NCBI RefSeq assembly: GCF_008704795.1
Contig: NZ_CP023690.1
Span: forward strand, 4,164,501 to 4,228,500
Origin: Streptomyces spectabilis
GTDB taxonomy: Bacteria; Actinomycetota; Actinomycetes; Streptomycetales; Streptomycetaceae
DNA length: 64,000 nucleotides
Direction: 5' to 3'
Shown: one piece after another, positions 17,475 through 26,227 of the stretch
How the letters are laid out: every line of letters starts with the position of its first letter
Numbering within the stretch: position 1 is the stretch's first letter
The notes under the pieces: model-generated
The model's database searches: none
Seen by the model: only the letters and a program-made list of their open reading frames with translations
What the model was told of the DNA's origin: nothing
Translations under genes and position numbers: made by a program

Positions 17475-18596
17475 ATGGCGGACCTGCAGGACGAATTCGA
17501 CACCACCGCCGAGGCCGGGGAGCTCGACCGGCTCCCGGCGGACGCACCGGGCGCCGAGGCGGCCGAGCCCGAACCCGGGGCGCGCCTCGGCGAAGTGCCC
17601 GACAAGGCCCGTGCCCTGCTGGCCGCGCATCCCGTCGCCGACGGCTACAGCGGCCTGCCCTGGGCGCTGCGCGGCCTTCCGTACTGCGACCTGGAGTCCG
17701 GAGACAGCTGTTTGGAGACCGATGTGCCGAGGCTGAGAGCGGGTGGCGTCGGCGCGCAGTTCTGGTCGCTGCACGTGCCCGAGGAGATCGCGGGTGACCG
17801 CGCGGTGAGCGCGACCCTCGAACAGCTCGACCTGGTGCGGCACGTCGTCACCCGCTACGGGGACGCCCTGCGGCTCGCCCGGGACGCTTCCGAGGCCGCC
17901 GACGCCCGCAACCACGGCCGGGTCGCCACCGTCGTCGGCCCGGCGAGCGCCCGCGCCATCGGCGACTCGCTCGGCGCGCTGCGCTCGCTGCACGCGCTCG
18001 GCCTGAGCGTCCTCACGCTCGCCGACACGTCGTGGGCGGGCGGCGCGGGCCTGAGCGCCTTCGGCGAGGAGGTCGTACGGGAGATGAACCGGCTCGGCGT
18101 CCTCGCCGATCTGTCCGGGGCGCCGGAGGAGACCGCGCGGCGGGTGCTCTCGGTGTCCAGGGCGCCGGTCCTGTTCACCCGGTCCGGGGCGCGGGCGCTG
18201 CGCGAGCACCCGGCGAACCTCAGCGACGACCTGCTCGCCGCCGTGGGCGCGGCCAAGGGCCTGTGTCTGGTGCCGCTCTCGGCCGAGCAGACGGGGACCT
18301 CGGTGCGGGACGTCGTGAGCCATCTGGAGCACGTGCGCCGGGTCGCGGGCCCTGAGTGCGTCGGGATCGCCGGGACGTACGACACCACGGCCGCGCACCC
18401 CGCGGAGCTCGACGACGCCTCGTGCTACCCGCGGCTCGTCGCCGAGCTGCTCGGGCAGGGCTGGAGCGACGCCGAGATCGGGGCGCTCACCTGGGGCAAC
18501 GTACAACGCGCGCTGCGCGGGGCGGACTTCACGGCCCGGGCGGCCCGGGAGCGCCGGGAGGCGTCGACGGCGACGATCACCCGTCTCGACGGCTAG
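17475..18596 (+). CDS. Membrane-dipeptidase (peptidase M19) family pseudoenzyme
   Basis: 373 aa from ATG (MADLQDEFDT). It aligns along its length with the intact M19 dipeptidase at 22471-23667: [68 protein letters not shown]. Every expected metal ligand is replaced: HxD becomes Y58-x-G60 (VADGYSGLPW), the bridging Glu becomes Ala (VGPASARAI), the two His become Gly (LADLSGAP) and Arg (LFTRSGAR), and the late Asp becomes Thr (GIAGTYDT). The frame is intact and codon use is normal, so this is a maintained protein without M19 chemistry, perhaps a binding or regulatory subunit. It adds an acidic 40-residue N-terminus. Confidence 0.85.
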   Translation: MADLQDEFDTTAEAGELDRLPADAPGAEAAEPEPGARLGEVPDKARALLAAHPVADGYSGLPWALRGLPYCDLESGDSCLETDVPRLRAGGVGAQFWSLHVPEEIAGDRAVSATLEQLDLVRHVVTRYGDALRLARDASEAADARNHGRVATVVGPASARAIGDSLGALRSLHALGLSVLTLADTSWAGGAGLSAFGEEVVREMNRLGVLADLSGAPEETARRVLSVSRAPVLFTRSGARALREHPANLSDDLLAAVGAAKGLCLVPLSAEQTGTSVRDVVSHLEHVRRVAGPECVGIAGTYDTTAAHPAELDDASCYPRLVAELLGQGWSDAEIGALTWGNVQRALRGADFTARAARERREASTATITRLDG

Positions 18597-18618
18597 CCGG
18601 GCCGGCGACGGGCGGGCG

Positions 18619-19944
18619 TCAGGCCGCCGGGCGGCCCATGGCCCGGTAGGTCCAGCCGGCGGCGCGCCAGCGCTCCGGGTCGAGGGCGTTGCGGCCGTCG
18701 AGCAGGACCCGGTGGCCCGCGACGGCGCCGAGCGCCTCGGGGTCGAGGTCGCGGAACTCCCGCCACTCCGTGAGGTGGAGGACGACGTCGGCGCCGCGGA
18801 CGGCCTCCTCGGCGGACGCGGCGTACCCGAGCGTCGGGAAGAGGCGGCGGGCGTTGTCCATGCCCTTGGGGTCGTAGACGGTGACCTGGCCGCCCTGGAG
18901 GTGGATCTGCCCGGCCACGTTCAGGGCGGGCGAGTCGCGCACGTCGTCCGAGTCCGGCTTGAACGTCGCGCCGAGCACGGCCACCCGCTTGCCCAGGAAG
19001 GAGCCGCCGCCGACGGCCTCGCGGGCCAGCTCCACCATGTGCCCGCGGCGGCGCATGTTGATGGAGTCGACCTCGCGCAGGAAGGTGAGGGCCTGGTCGG
19101 CGCCCAGTTCACCGGCGCGCGCCATGAACGCGCGGATGTCCTTGGGCAGGCAGCCGCCGCCGAAGCCGATCCCGGCGCGCAGGAACTTGGCGCCGATGCG
19201 GTCGTCGTAGCCGAGGGCCTCGGCCAGCTTCACCACGTCGCCGCCCGCGGCCTCGCACACCTCGGCCATGGCGTTGATGAAGGAGATCTTCGTGGCGAGG
19301 AAGGAGTTGGCCGCCGTCTTCACGAGTTCGGCCGTCGGGAAGTCCGTCACGACGAAGGGCGCGCCCTCGGTGACCGGCTTCGCGTACACGTCGCGCAGCA
19401 GCTTCTCGGCCCGCTCGCTGTCCACGCCGACCACGATCCGGTCCGGGTGCAGCGTGTCGTTCACGGCGAAGCCCTCGCGCAGGAACTCCGGGTTCCACGC
19501 CAGTTCGGCGCCCTCGGGCAGCAGCGCGGCCAGGCGCTGCGCCGAGCCGACCGGCACCGTCGACTTGCCGACGACGAGCGCGCCCGGCTTCAGGTGCGGG
19601 GCGAGGGAGGCGAACGCGGCGTCGACGTAGCTCATGTCGCACGCGTACTCGCCGTGCTTCTGGGGGGTGTTGACGCAGACGAAGTGGACGTCGCCGAACG
19701 CCGCGGCCTCGGCGAAGTCCATCGTGAAGCGCAGCCGGCCGCTCGACCCCTCGATCCCGGCGACGTGGCGGCGCAGCAGCTCTTCGAGGCCGGGCTCGTA
19801 CATGGGGACCTCGCCCCGTGTGAGCATCTCGATCTTCTCGGGCACGACGTCGAGTCCGAGGACCTCGAAGCCGAGCTCCGCCATGGCCGCGGCGTGCGTG
19901 GCGCCGAGGTAGCCGGTGCCGATCACGGTGATCTTCAGGGCCAT
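18619..19944 (-). CDS. UDP-glucose 6-dehydrogenase
   Basis: 441 aa from ATG (MALKITVIGTGYLG), preceded by GGAG at a good distance. N-terminal NAD-binding Rossmann motif GTGYLGATHAAAMAELG; VNTPQKHGEYACDMSYVDAAF; the catalytic cysteine motif GIGFGGGCLPKDIRAF; and C-terminal LGATFKPDSDDVRDSPALN. It oxidises UDP-glucose to UDP-glucuronate (UDP-mannose is the main alternative substrate), providing uronic acid for extracellular polymers, in line with the neighbouring LCP/GT2 block. Convergent with the dipeptidase-like gene, 22 bp apart. Confidence 0.92.
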   Translation of the reverse strand: MALKITVIGTGYLGATHAAAMAELGFEVLGLDVVPEKIEMLTRGEVPMYEPGLEELLRRHVAGIEGSSGRLRFTMDFAEAAAFGDVHFVCVNTPQKHGEYACDMSYVDAAFASLAPHLKPGALVVGKSTVPVGSAQRLAALLPEGAELAWNPEFLREGFAVNDTLHPDRIVVGVDSERAEKLLRDVYAKPVTEGAPFVVTDFPTAELVKTAANSFLATKISFINAMAEVCEAAGGDVVKLAEALGYDDRIGAKFLRAGIGFGGGCLPKDIRAFMARAGELGADQALTFLREVDSINMRRRGHMVELAREAVGGGSFLGKRVAVLGATFKPDSDDVRDSPALNVAGQIHLQGGQVTVYDPKGMDNARRLFPTLGYAASAEEAVRGADVVLHLTEWREFRDLDPEALGAVAGHRVLLDGRNALDPERWRAAGWTYRAMGRPAA

Positions 19945-20102
19945 GAGGTGCTCCAGGGGTGTACTGGCCGGGGTGCGCTGCCCGAGCATAGTCGGGCCGC
20001 GGTCAGGCGTGCCGGGGGCTCTCACCGGGCACGATTCCCCCTGTCGTCAAGCTCACGTACCGGTGGCGCGGGCGGCACCCTAAACTTCGGGTACCCATCG
20101 TG

Positions 20103-20136
20103 TTACTTAACGGTAATTAGCAAGGGTGACTAGCGT
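20103..20136 (+). promoter_or_regulatory. Candidate promoter with short inverted repeat before acyl-CoA dehydrogenase
   Basis: TTAACG (20107-20112) and TAGCGT (20131-20136) are 18 bases apart and resemble -35 and -10 boxes. TTAC (20103-20106) and GTAA (20113-20116) form a small inverted repeat over the -35, in an unusually AT-rich patch. Prediction only. Confidence 0.35.
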
Positions 20137-20164
20137 CCACAGCGTCCTTGGAGCGTGAGAGACC

Positions 20165-21322
20165 TTGGCCGGATCGGCTGACTTCGACCTGTACCGCCCG
20201 TCCGAGGAGCACGACATGCTCCGCGACACGATCCGCTCGCTCGCCGAGTCGAAGATCGGGCCGTTCGCCGCCGCCGTGGACGAGGAGGCCCGCTTCCCGC
20301 AGGAGGCCCTGGACGCCCTGCGCGCCGCCGACCTGCACGCCGTGCACGTCCCCGAGAGCTACGGCGGCGCGGGCGCCGACGCGCTCGCCACGGTCATCGT
20401 GATCGAGGAGGTGGCCCGCGTCTGCGCGTCGTCCTCCCTCATCCCGGCCGTGAACAAGCTGGGCTCGCTGCCCGTGATCCTCTCCGGGTCCGAGGAGCTG
20501 AAGAAGAAGTACATGACGCCGCTGGCCAAGGGCGACGGCATGTTCTCGTACTGCCTCTCGGAGCCGGACGCGGGCTCGGACGCGGCGGGCATGAAGACGA
20601 AGGCCGTGCGCGACGGCGACTTCTACGTCCTGAACGGCGTGAAGCGCTGGATCACCAACGCGGGCGTCTCCGACTACTACACGGTCATGGCCGTCACCGA
20701 CCCCGAGAAGCGGTCCAAGGGCATCAGCGCCTTCGTCGTGGAGAAGGGCGACGAGGGCGTCTCCTTCGGCGCCCCGGAGAAGAAGCTCGGCATCAAGGGC
20801 TCGCCCACCCGCGAGGTCTACCTGGACAACGTCCGCATCCCCGCCGACCGCATGATCGGCGAGGAGGGCACGGGCTTCGCCACGGCGATGAAGACGCTCG
20901 ACCACACCCGCATCACCATCGCCGCCCAGGCCCTCGGCATCGCCCAGGGCGCCCTCGACTACGCCAAGGGCTACGTCCAGGAGCGCAAGCAGTTCGGCAA
21001 GCCGATCGCCGACTTCCAGGGCGTCCAGTTCATGCTCGCCGACATGGCGATGAAGATCTCCGCCGCCCGCGCCCTGACCTACCAGGCCGCGGCCGCGTCC
21101 GAGCGCGGCGACGCCGACCTCACCTACCTCGGCGCCGCGGCCAAGTGCTTCGCCTCCGACATCGCCATGGAGGTCACCACGGACGCCGTCCAGCTCCTCG
21201 GCGGCTACGGCTACACCCGTGACTACCCGGTCGAGCGCATGATGCGCGACGCCAAGATCACGCAGATCTACGAGGGCACGAACCAGGTCCAGCGGATCGT
21301 GATGGCGCGCAACCTGCCGTAG
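20165..21322 (+). CDS. Acyl-CoA dehydrogenase
   Basis: 385 aa from a TTG start (LAGSADFDLYRPSEEHD) placed about 9 bases after GGAGCG. FAD-dependent enzyme of beta-oxidation type: YCLSEPDAGSDAAGMKTKA (FAD/substrate loop), WITNAG, GIKGSPTREVYLDNVRIP, RITIAAQALGIAQGALDYA, QLLGGYGYTRDYPVERMMRDAKITQIYEGTNQVQR, with the Glu of YEGT as the expected catalytic base. Length is that of short/medium-chain or branched-chain enzymes. Monocistronic by layout, with a terminator shared with the hydrolase. Confidence 0.92.
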   Translation: MAGSADFDLYRPSEEHDMLRDTIRSLAESKIGPFAAAVDEEARFPQEALDALRAADLHAVHVPESYGGAGADALATVIVIEEVARVCASSSLIPAVNKLGSLPVILSGSEELKKKYMTPLAKGDGMFSYCLSEPDAGSDAAGMKTKAVRDGDFYVLNGVKRWITNAGVSDYYTVMAVTDPEKRSKGISAFVVEKGDEGVSFGAPEKKLGIKGSPTREVYLDNVRIPADRMIGEEGTGFATAMKTLDHTRITIAAQALGIAQGALDYAKGYVQERKQFGKPIADFQGVQFMLADMAMKISAARALTYQAAAASERGDADLTYLGAAAKCFASDIAMEVTTDAVQLLGGYGYTRDYPVERMMRDAKITQIYEGTNQVQRIVMARNLP

Positions 21323-21333
21323 GGCGCTGCCGT

Positions 21334-21365
21334 CGCCCCCTTCCCGTGCGTGCGGGGAGGGGGCG
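21334..21365. terminator. Bidirectional hairpin between convergent genes
   Basis: TCGCCCCCTTCCC pairs with GGGGAGGGGGCGA around a short loop. It lies between the ends of the acyl-CoA dehydrogenase and the alpha/beta hydrolase and could serve both. Confidence 0.7.
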
Positions 21366-21391
21366 ATCACCTTTCGCGGGGCCGTCGCGTG

Positions 21392-22312
21392 TCAGGCGAA
21401 GAAGTCCGTCAGCTTCGCCGTCACCTGCTCCGGCTGCTCCTCGGGGAGGTAGTGGCCGCTGTCCGGGATCCGCTCGACGCGGACGTCCTTGGCGTGGCCG
21501 GGCAGGATGGCGCTCAGATACGCGTGGTTGCGGTCTCCCGCGAGTGCGAGGACGGGGGCGCCCACCCGGTCGTACGTCTCGAAGTCGTCGATGTCCTGCC
21601 GAAACGTCTGGTACCAGGCGTTGCCCGCGCGGACCGCGTCGGGCGTGGCGTAGGCCGCGGCGTACACCGCCCGGGAGCGCTCGTCGATCGAGGACTGGTC
21701 CTTGAGCATGTAGCCGAAGAGCCAGTCGACGAGGAGGCGGGACCGGCCGTCGAGCAGCTGCTCCGGCAACCCCTTGACCTGGTTGAACGCGAACCACCAC
21801 AGGTATATGCCGGGAGCGGTCTCCCAGTCGGTCCCGGCGTCGACCGCCGGCAGCAGGGTCAGCTCCCGCAGGGTCGGGTCGGGGTGCGCCACGTCCAGGA
21901 GGGCCAGCTTGCGGGTGGCCTCGGGGTGGTTGGCGGCGAAGGCGTGGGCGACCATCGCGCCGATGTCGTGCCCGGCGATGTGCACGCGGCCGTGGCCGAG
22001 GTGGCGGACCAGCTCGTACACGTCCTGAGCCATCGTCTTCTTGTCGTAGCCGGACTCGGGCTTCGCCGAGCCGCCCATGCCGCGCAGGTCCACGGCGATG
22101 ACCCGGTAGCGGCGCGCGAGGGCCGGCATGACCTTGTGGAACTGCCACCAGGTCTGCGGCCAGCCGCCGAGCAGGACGAGCGGGTCGCCGCTGCCGCCCG
22201 CCACGTAGTGCAGCCGGACGCCGTTCACCTCGGCGTGCGCGCTGGTGAAGTCGCCCTCCAGGGAGCGGGCCAGCTCCTCGTCGGTGGGCACGGTGTTTAC
22301 GGTGTCGGACAT
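21392..22312 (-). CDS. Alpha/beta hydrolase, epoxide-hydrolase-like
   Basis: 306 aa from ATG (MSDTVNTVPTDEE) with AGGAG about 8 bases upstream. Epoxide hydrolase features: oxyanion segment LGGWPQTWWQFHKVMPALA (HGWP-like, His replaced by Gly), DLRGMGGS, the nucleophile elbow IAGHDIGAMVAHAFA with Asp as nucleophile, and the C-terminal DSGHYLPEEQPEQV carrying the catalytic His. The G-x-D-x-G elbow with Asp favours an epoxide or haloalkane hydrolase over an esterase. Possible operator in its promoter, see 22349. Confidence 0.85.
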   Translation of the reverse strand: MSDTVNTVPTDEELARSLEGDFTSAHAEVNGVRLHYVAGGSGDPLVLLGGWPQTWWQFHKVMPALARRYRVIAVDLRGMGGSAKPESGYDKKTMAQDVYELVRHLGHGRVHIAGHDIGAMVAHAFAANHPEATRKLALLDVAHPDPTLRELTLLPAVDAGTDWETAPGIYLWWFAFNQVKGLPEQLLDGRSRLLVDWLFGYMLKDQSSIDERSRAVYAAAYATPDAVRAGNAWYQTFRQDIDDFETYDRVGAPVLALAGDRNHAYLSAILPGHAKDVRVERIPDSGHYLPEEQPEQVTAKLTDFFA

Positions 22313-22348
22313 GACGTCGTCTCCTCGGAGCATTGCGGATCGCAGTTT

Positions 22349-22364
22349 TGGACTGGTCAGTTCA
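22349..22364. promoter_or_regulatory. 16-bp imperfect palindrome upstream of the hydrolase
   Basis: TGGACTGGTCAGTTCA has seven-base arms matching at six positions, the form of a TetR-family operator. A weaker similar element (TGGACCG...CCGTTCA) lies about 30 bases further upstream. No TetR gene is nearby. Confidence 0.35.
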
Positions 22365-22424
22365 TAACCTCTGCGAGGACGGTAACCCATGTGGACCGAC
22401 CGTTCAAGAATGATGGACGACGAA

Positions 22425-22450
22425 GGGGCGCGGCCCGAGAGCCGCGCCCC
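22425..22450 (-). terminator. Terminator hairpin for the M19 dipeptidase
   Basis: Perfect 10-bp stem GGGGCGCGGC / GCCGCGCCCC with a 6-base loop, about 20 bp beyond the dipeptidase stop on the minus strand. Confidence 0.7.
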
Positions 22451-22470
22451 TGCTGTCCGTTGACGCCCCG

Positions 22471-23667
22471 TCAGCCGTCGAGCTGCTCCAGGGTCGCGAT
22501 CGACGGGCCCCTGCGGGCCTGCGCGTCGCGGGCCACGTCCTCCGCCGCGCCCAGCACCCGGACCGCGTTCTGCCAGGTCAGCTTGGAGAGGTCGGGCTCG
22601 GACCAGCCGCGGTCGAGGAGCTCCGCGACGAGGTTCGGATAGCCGGAGACGTCGTCGAGGCCGGACGGGGTGAACGCCGTGCCGTCGAAGTCCCCGCCGA
22701 TGCCGATGTGGTCGATGCCCGCGACCTCGCGCATGTGGTCGAGGTGGTCGGCCACGGTCGCCGCGGTGGCGACGGGCCGCGGGTGCGACTCCTCGAAGGC
22801 CGCGTGCACCTTCATGGCCTCCGGAGTGGTGTCCAGGTGGTGGAAGCCGTGCGCCCGCATGTTGTCGTCGGCCGCGACGGTCCAGTCCGCCGCCGCCCGC
22901 AGGACGAACTTCGGGACGAAGGTCGCCATCGCCATGCCGCCGTTCGCGGGCAGCCGCTCCAGGACGTCGTCCGGGACGTTGCGCGGGTGGTCGCACACCG
23001 CGCGCGCCGAGGAGTGCGAGAAGACCACCGGCGCCTCGGAGGTGTCCAGGGCCGCCCGCATCGTCGTCGCCGCCACGTGCGAGAGGTCCACCAGCATGCC
23101 GAGGCGGTTCATCTCGCGGACCACCTCGTGGCCGAACGCGGACAGGCCGCCGACGCCCGGGGCGTCCGTCGCCGAGTCCGCCCAGGCGATGTTGTCGTTG
23201 TGCGTCAGCGTCATGTAGCGCACGCCGAGCGCGTACAACGCCCGCAGCGTGGCGAGGGAGTTGTTGATCGAGTGGCCGCCCTCGGCGCCCATCAGGGACG
23301 CGATGCGGCCCTCCGCGCGGGCCGCCTCCATGTCGGCGGCGGTCAGCGCGCGGCGCAGCTCGGCCGGATGGCGGTCGAGCAGCCGCCGCACGCAGTCGAT
23401 CTGTTCGAGCGTCGCGCTGACCGCGTCGTCGCCCGCCATGTCGGTGCGCACGTACACCGACCAGTACTGCGCGCCGACGCCGCCCGCGCGCAGCCGGGCC
23501 AGGTCGGTGTGGAGCCGGCCCGCCTGGTCGGCGGCGATGTCCAGGCGGTCGAGGTCGTACCCGGCCTTCTCGCGCAGCGCCCACGGCAGGTCGTTGTGAC
23601 CGTCCACGACGGGGAACTCGGCGAGCAGGGCACGGGCCCGGTCCAGGGAGTCGAGCAGCTTCGTCAT
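22471..23667 (-). CDS. Membrane dipeptidase, peptidase family M19 (intact)
   Basis: 398 aa. All binuclear zinc ligands of the family can be placed: H24 and D26 in [11 protein letters not shown]129 in MGAEGGHS, H197 in VDLSHVA, H218 in VFSHSSAR, and D326 in IGIGGDFDG. No signal peptide, so a cytosolic dipeptidase or a related amidohydrolase acting on dipeptides or D-amino-acid dipeptides. It is the active counterpart of the ligand-less paralogue 4 kb upstream, sharing long identical segments such as [16 protein letters not shown]. Confidence 0.9.
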   Translation of the reverse strand: MTKLLDSLDRARALLAEFPVVDGHNDLPWALREKAGYDLDRLDIAADQAGRLHTDLARLRAGGVGAQYWSVYVRTDMAGDDAVSATLEQIDCVRRLLDRHPAELRRALTAADMEAARAEGRIASLMGAEGGHSINNSLATLRALYALGVRYMTLTHNDNIAWADSATDAPGVGGLSAFGHEVVREMNRLGMLVDLSHVAATTMRAALDTSEAPVVFSHSSARAVCDHPRNVPDDVLERLPANGGMAMATFVPKFVLRAAADWTVAADDNMRAHGFHHLDTTPEAMKVHAAFEESHPRPVATAATVADHLDHMREVAGIDHIGIGGDFDGTAFTPSGLDDVSGYPNLVAELLDRGWSEPDLSKLTWQNAVRVLGAAEDVARDAQARRGPSIATLEQLDG

Positions 23668-23707
23668 GCGGCCACTGTTCCCTCGAACGCCCGCGCTGTC
23701 ACGGGGG

Positions 23708-24247
23708 TCACTTCCCGAAGCCGAAGCCGGAGCCCGCGCCCTCGACCTTGGCGCGCAGGCGCTTGCCCTTCTCGCTGGCCTGGTCGTTCAGCTCCTGCTG
23801 GAACTCCCGCATCCGGCCGAGGAGTTCGGAGTCGTGCGCGGCGAGCATCCGGGCGGCGAGCAGGCCCGCGTTGCGCGCGCCGCCCACCGAGACCGTCGCG
23901 ACCGGCACGCCCGCGGGCATCTGCACGATGGAGAGCAGGGAGTCCATGCCGTCGAGGTACTTCAGTGGGACCGGGACGCCGATCACGGGCAGCGGGGTCA
24001 CCGACGCCAGCATGCCGGGCAGGTGCGCGGCGCCGCCCGCGCCCGCGATGATCGCCTTCAGACCGCGCTCCGCGGCCTGCTCGCCGTACGCGATCATCTC
24101 GCGCGGCATGCGGTGCGCGGACACCACGTCCACCTCGTACGCGATCTCGAACTCGTCGAGGGCCTTGGCGGCGGCCTCCATGACGGGCCAGTCGGAGTCC
24201 GAACCCATGACGATGCCGACGACGGGACTGCTCACGGAAGTGCTCAT
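23708..24247 (-). CDS. purE: N5-carboxyaminoimidazole ribonucleotide mutase
   Basis: 179 aa from ATG, whose ATGA overlaps the purK stop. Class I Pur[27 protein letters not shown] (catalytic His), [18 protein letters not shown] and [15 protein letters not shown]. It converts N5-CAIR made by PurK to CAIR in de novo purine synthesis. The C-terminal 25 residues ([15 protein letters not shown]) are an extension typical of Streptomyces. Confidence 0.95.
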   Translation of the reverse strand: MSTSVSSPVVGIVMGSDSDWPVMEAAAKALDEFEIAYEVDVVSAHRMPREMIAYGEQAAERGLKAIIAGAGGAAHLPGMLASVTPLPVIGVPVPLKYLDGMDSLLSIVQMPAGVPVATVSVGGARNAGLLAARMLAAHDSELLGRMREFQQELNDQASEKGKRLRAKVEGAGSGFGFGK

Positions 24248-25404
24248 TCGGTGATCGTTCCTCGGAGGTAGCCGGCAGCGTGACGGGCGCGGTCGAGGAC
24301 CTCGTCCAGGTCGTCGCCGTAGGTGTTGACGTGTCCGACCTTGCGGCCGGGCTTCACGTCCTTTCCGTACATGTGGATCTTGAGCTGCGGGTCGCGCGCC
24401 ATGCAGTGCAGGTACGCGGTGTACATGTCGGGGTAGTCGCCGCCCAGGACGTTCGCCATGACCGTCCACTTCGCGCGCGGGCGCGGGTCGCCGAGGGGCA
24501 GGTCGAGGACCGCCCGGACGTGGTTGGCGAACTGGGAGGTCACGGCGCCGTCCTGGCTCCAGTGGCCGGAATTGTGCGGTCGCATCGCCAGCTCGTTGAC
24601 CAGGACGCGGCCGTCGCGGGTCTCGAACAGCTCGACGGCGAGATGCCCGACCACACCCAGCTCCTGGGCCACGCGCAGGGCCAGCTCCTGGGCCTGACCG
24701 GCCAGTTCGTCGCTGAGGTCGGGGGCGGGCGCGATCACGGTGTCGCAGACGCCGTCGACCTGCCGGGACTCCACGACCGGGTACGCGACGGCCTGGCCGT
24801 GCGGCGAGCGCACGACGTTCGCCGCCAGCTCCCTGGCGAAGTCCACCATCTCCTCGGCGAGGACCGGCACACCCGCGCGGAACGGCTCGGCGGCGTCGGC
24901 GGCGGAGCGCACGACCCAGACGCCCTTGCCGTCGTACCCGCCGCGCACGGTCTTCAGGATGACCGGGAATCCGTCACCCTCCGTACCCTCCGGGGCCCCC
25001 TCCGCCGCGAAGGCCACGACGTCCGCCGGGTCCTTCACGATGCGGTGGCGGGGGCAGGGCACCCCGAGATCGTCCAGCTTCGCGCGCATCACCCCCTTGT
25101 CCTGGGCGTGCACCAACGCGTCGGGCCCCGGGCGCACGGGGATGCCGTCCGCCTCCAGGGCCCGTAGATGCTCGGTGGGTACATGTTCGTGATCGAAGGT
25201 GATCACGTCGCAGCCCCGCGCGAAGTCACGCAGCGTGTCCAGGTCGCGATAGTCGCCGATGACGACGTCGCTGACGACCTGCGCCGCGGAATCCTGCGGA
25301 GTGTCACTGAGGAGCTTGAACCTGATGCCTAGCGGGATGCCCGCCTCGTGGGTCATACGAGCGAGCTGCCCCCCGCCGACCATGCCGACTACCGGGAACG
25401 TCAC
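24244..25404 (-). CDS. purK: 5-(carboxyamino)imidazole ribonucleotide synthase
   Basis: 386 aa if started at GTG 25404 ([17 protein letters not shown]), where family similarity begins; an in-frame GTG 18 codons upstream is possible. ATP-grasp enzyme: [70 protein letters not shown]. It carboxylates AIR with bicarbonate and ATP. Translationally coupled to purE by a 4-base overlap. Confidence 0.93.
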   Translation of the reverse strand: MTFPVVGMVGGGQLARMTHEAGIPLGIRFKLLSDTPQDSAAQVVSDVVIGDYRDLDTLRDFARGCDVITFDHEHVPTEHLRALEADGIPVRPGPDALVHAQDKGVMRAKLDDLGVPCPRHRIVKDPADVVAFAAEGAPEGTEGDGFPVILKTVRGGYDGKGVWVVRSAADAAEPFRAGVPVLAEEMVDFARELAANVVRSPHGQAVAYPVVESRQVDGVCDTVIAPAPDLSDELAGQAQELALRVAQELGVVGHLAVELFETRDGRVLVNELAMRPHNSGHWSQDGAVTSQFANHVRAVLDLPLGDPRPRAKWTVMANVLGGDYPDMYTAYLHCMARDPQLKIHMYGKDVKPGRKVGHVNTYGDDLDEVLDRARHAAGYLRGTITE

Positions 25405-25663
25405 ACCCACAGGGTATCGGCCATCCGGGAACGGCCCGTTCCCGTGCTCCGGCGTCACAGGCGTGCCACGGAATCAGCGGCGTCCCCGCGCGCCGACCGG
25501 AGGTGCTGGTTAGCATGGCTGGGTTGACGCGACCGGGGAAACCGCAAACGAGGCGGCAGCGCGATCGGCACCACGGCACCACCGGCACGACCGGCCGGTA
25601 CGACCGACGGACACCGACAACACGACCGATGGACACCAAACACGGGGGCTGGGGCGACCAACC

Positions 25664-26194
25664 ATGACGGACCGCGGCGCACTGCGGGTGCGACTGGACC
25701 AGCTCACGCGGGAAGTGGCCAAGTTCGGGGCCGTGGGCGCGGTGGGGACGCTCGTCAACTTCGCCGTCTTCAACCTCGTGCGCCACGTCACCGACCTCCA
25801 GGTGGTGCGCGCCAGCGTGATCGCGACGGTGGTCGCGATCTGCTTCAACTACGTGGGGTTCCGCTACTTCACCTACCGTGACCGGGACAAGAGCGGCCGC
25901 ACCAAGGAGCTGACGCTCTTCCTGCTGTTCAGCGTCGTCGGCCTGGTGATCGAGAACGGCGTCCTGTACGTCGCGACGTACGGGTTCGACTGGGACAGCA
26001 AGCTCCAGACGAACGTCTTCAAGTTCGTCGGCATGGGCATCGCCACGCTGTTCCGCTTCTGGTCGTACCGCACCTGGGTGTTCCGGGCCCTGCCCGCGCG
26101 CGCGGCGGTCGCGGATGCCGAATCGTTCCTGGAGGGCGCCCAGGGCGCCGACGACGGCCGGGAGCCCGCGTCGGGCGGGCGGCGCCCGGCCTGA
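25664..26194 (+). CDS. GtrA family membrane protein
   Basis: 176 aa with four predicted membrane helices (FGAVGAVGTLVNFAVFNLV, VIATVVAICFNYVGF, FLLFSVVGLVIENGVLYV, NVFKFVGMGIATLFRFWSY), ending FRFWSYRTWVF, the GtrA/DPMS-associated signature. GtrA proteins are thought to flip polyprenyl-linked sugars, which would fit glycan assembly here. Hydrophilic Asp/Gly/Ala tail. Divergent from purK. Confidence 0.85.
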   Translation: MTDRGALRVRLDQLTREVAKFGAVGAVGTLVNFAVFNLVRHVTDLQVVRASVIATVVAICFNYVGFRYFTYRDRDKSGRTKELTLFLLFSVVGLVIENGVLYVATYGFDWDSKLQTNVFKFVGMGIATLFRFWSYRTWVFRALPARAAVADAESFLEGAQGADDGREPASGGRRPA

Positions 26195-26227
26195 CCCGCG
26201 CCGGCAGGAGCCCGTGCGGCGGCGTGC

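Noticed and set aside
20092..20097. GGGTAC upstream of the acyl-CoA dehydrogenase as a SigB promoter
   Set aside because: No GNNT at 14-16 bases on either strand.
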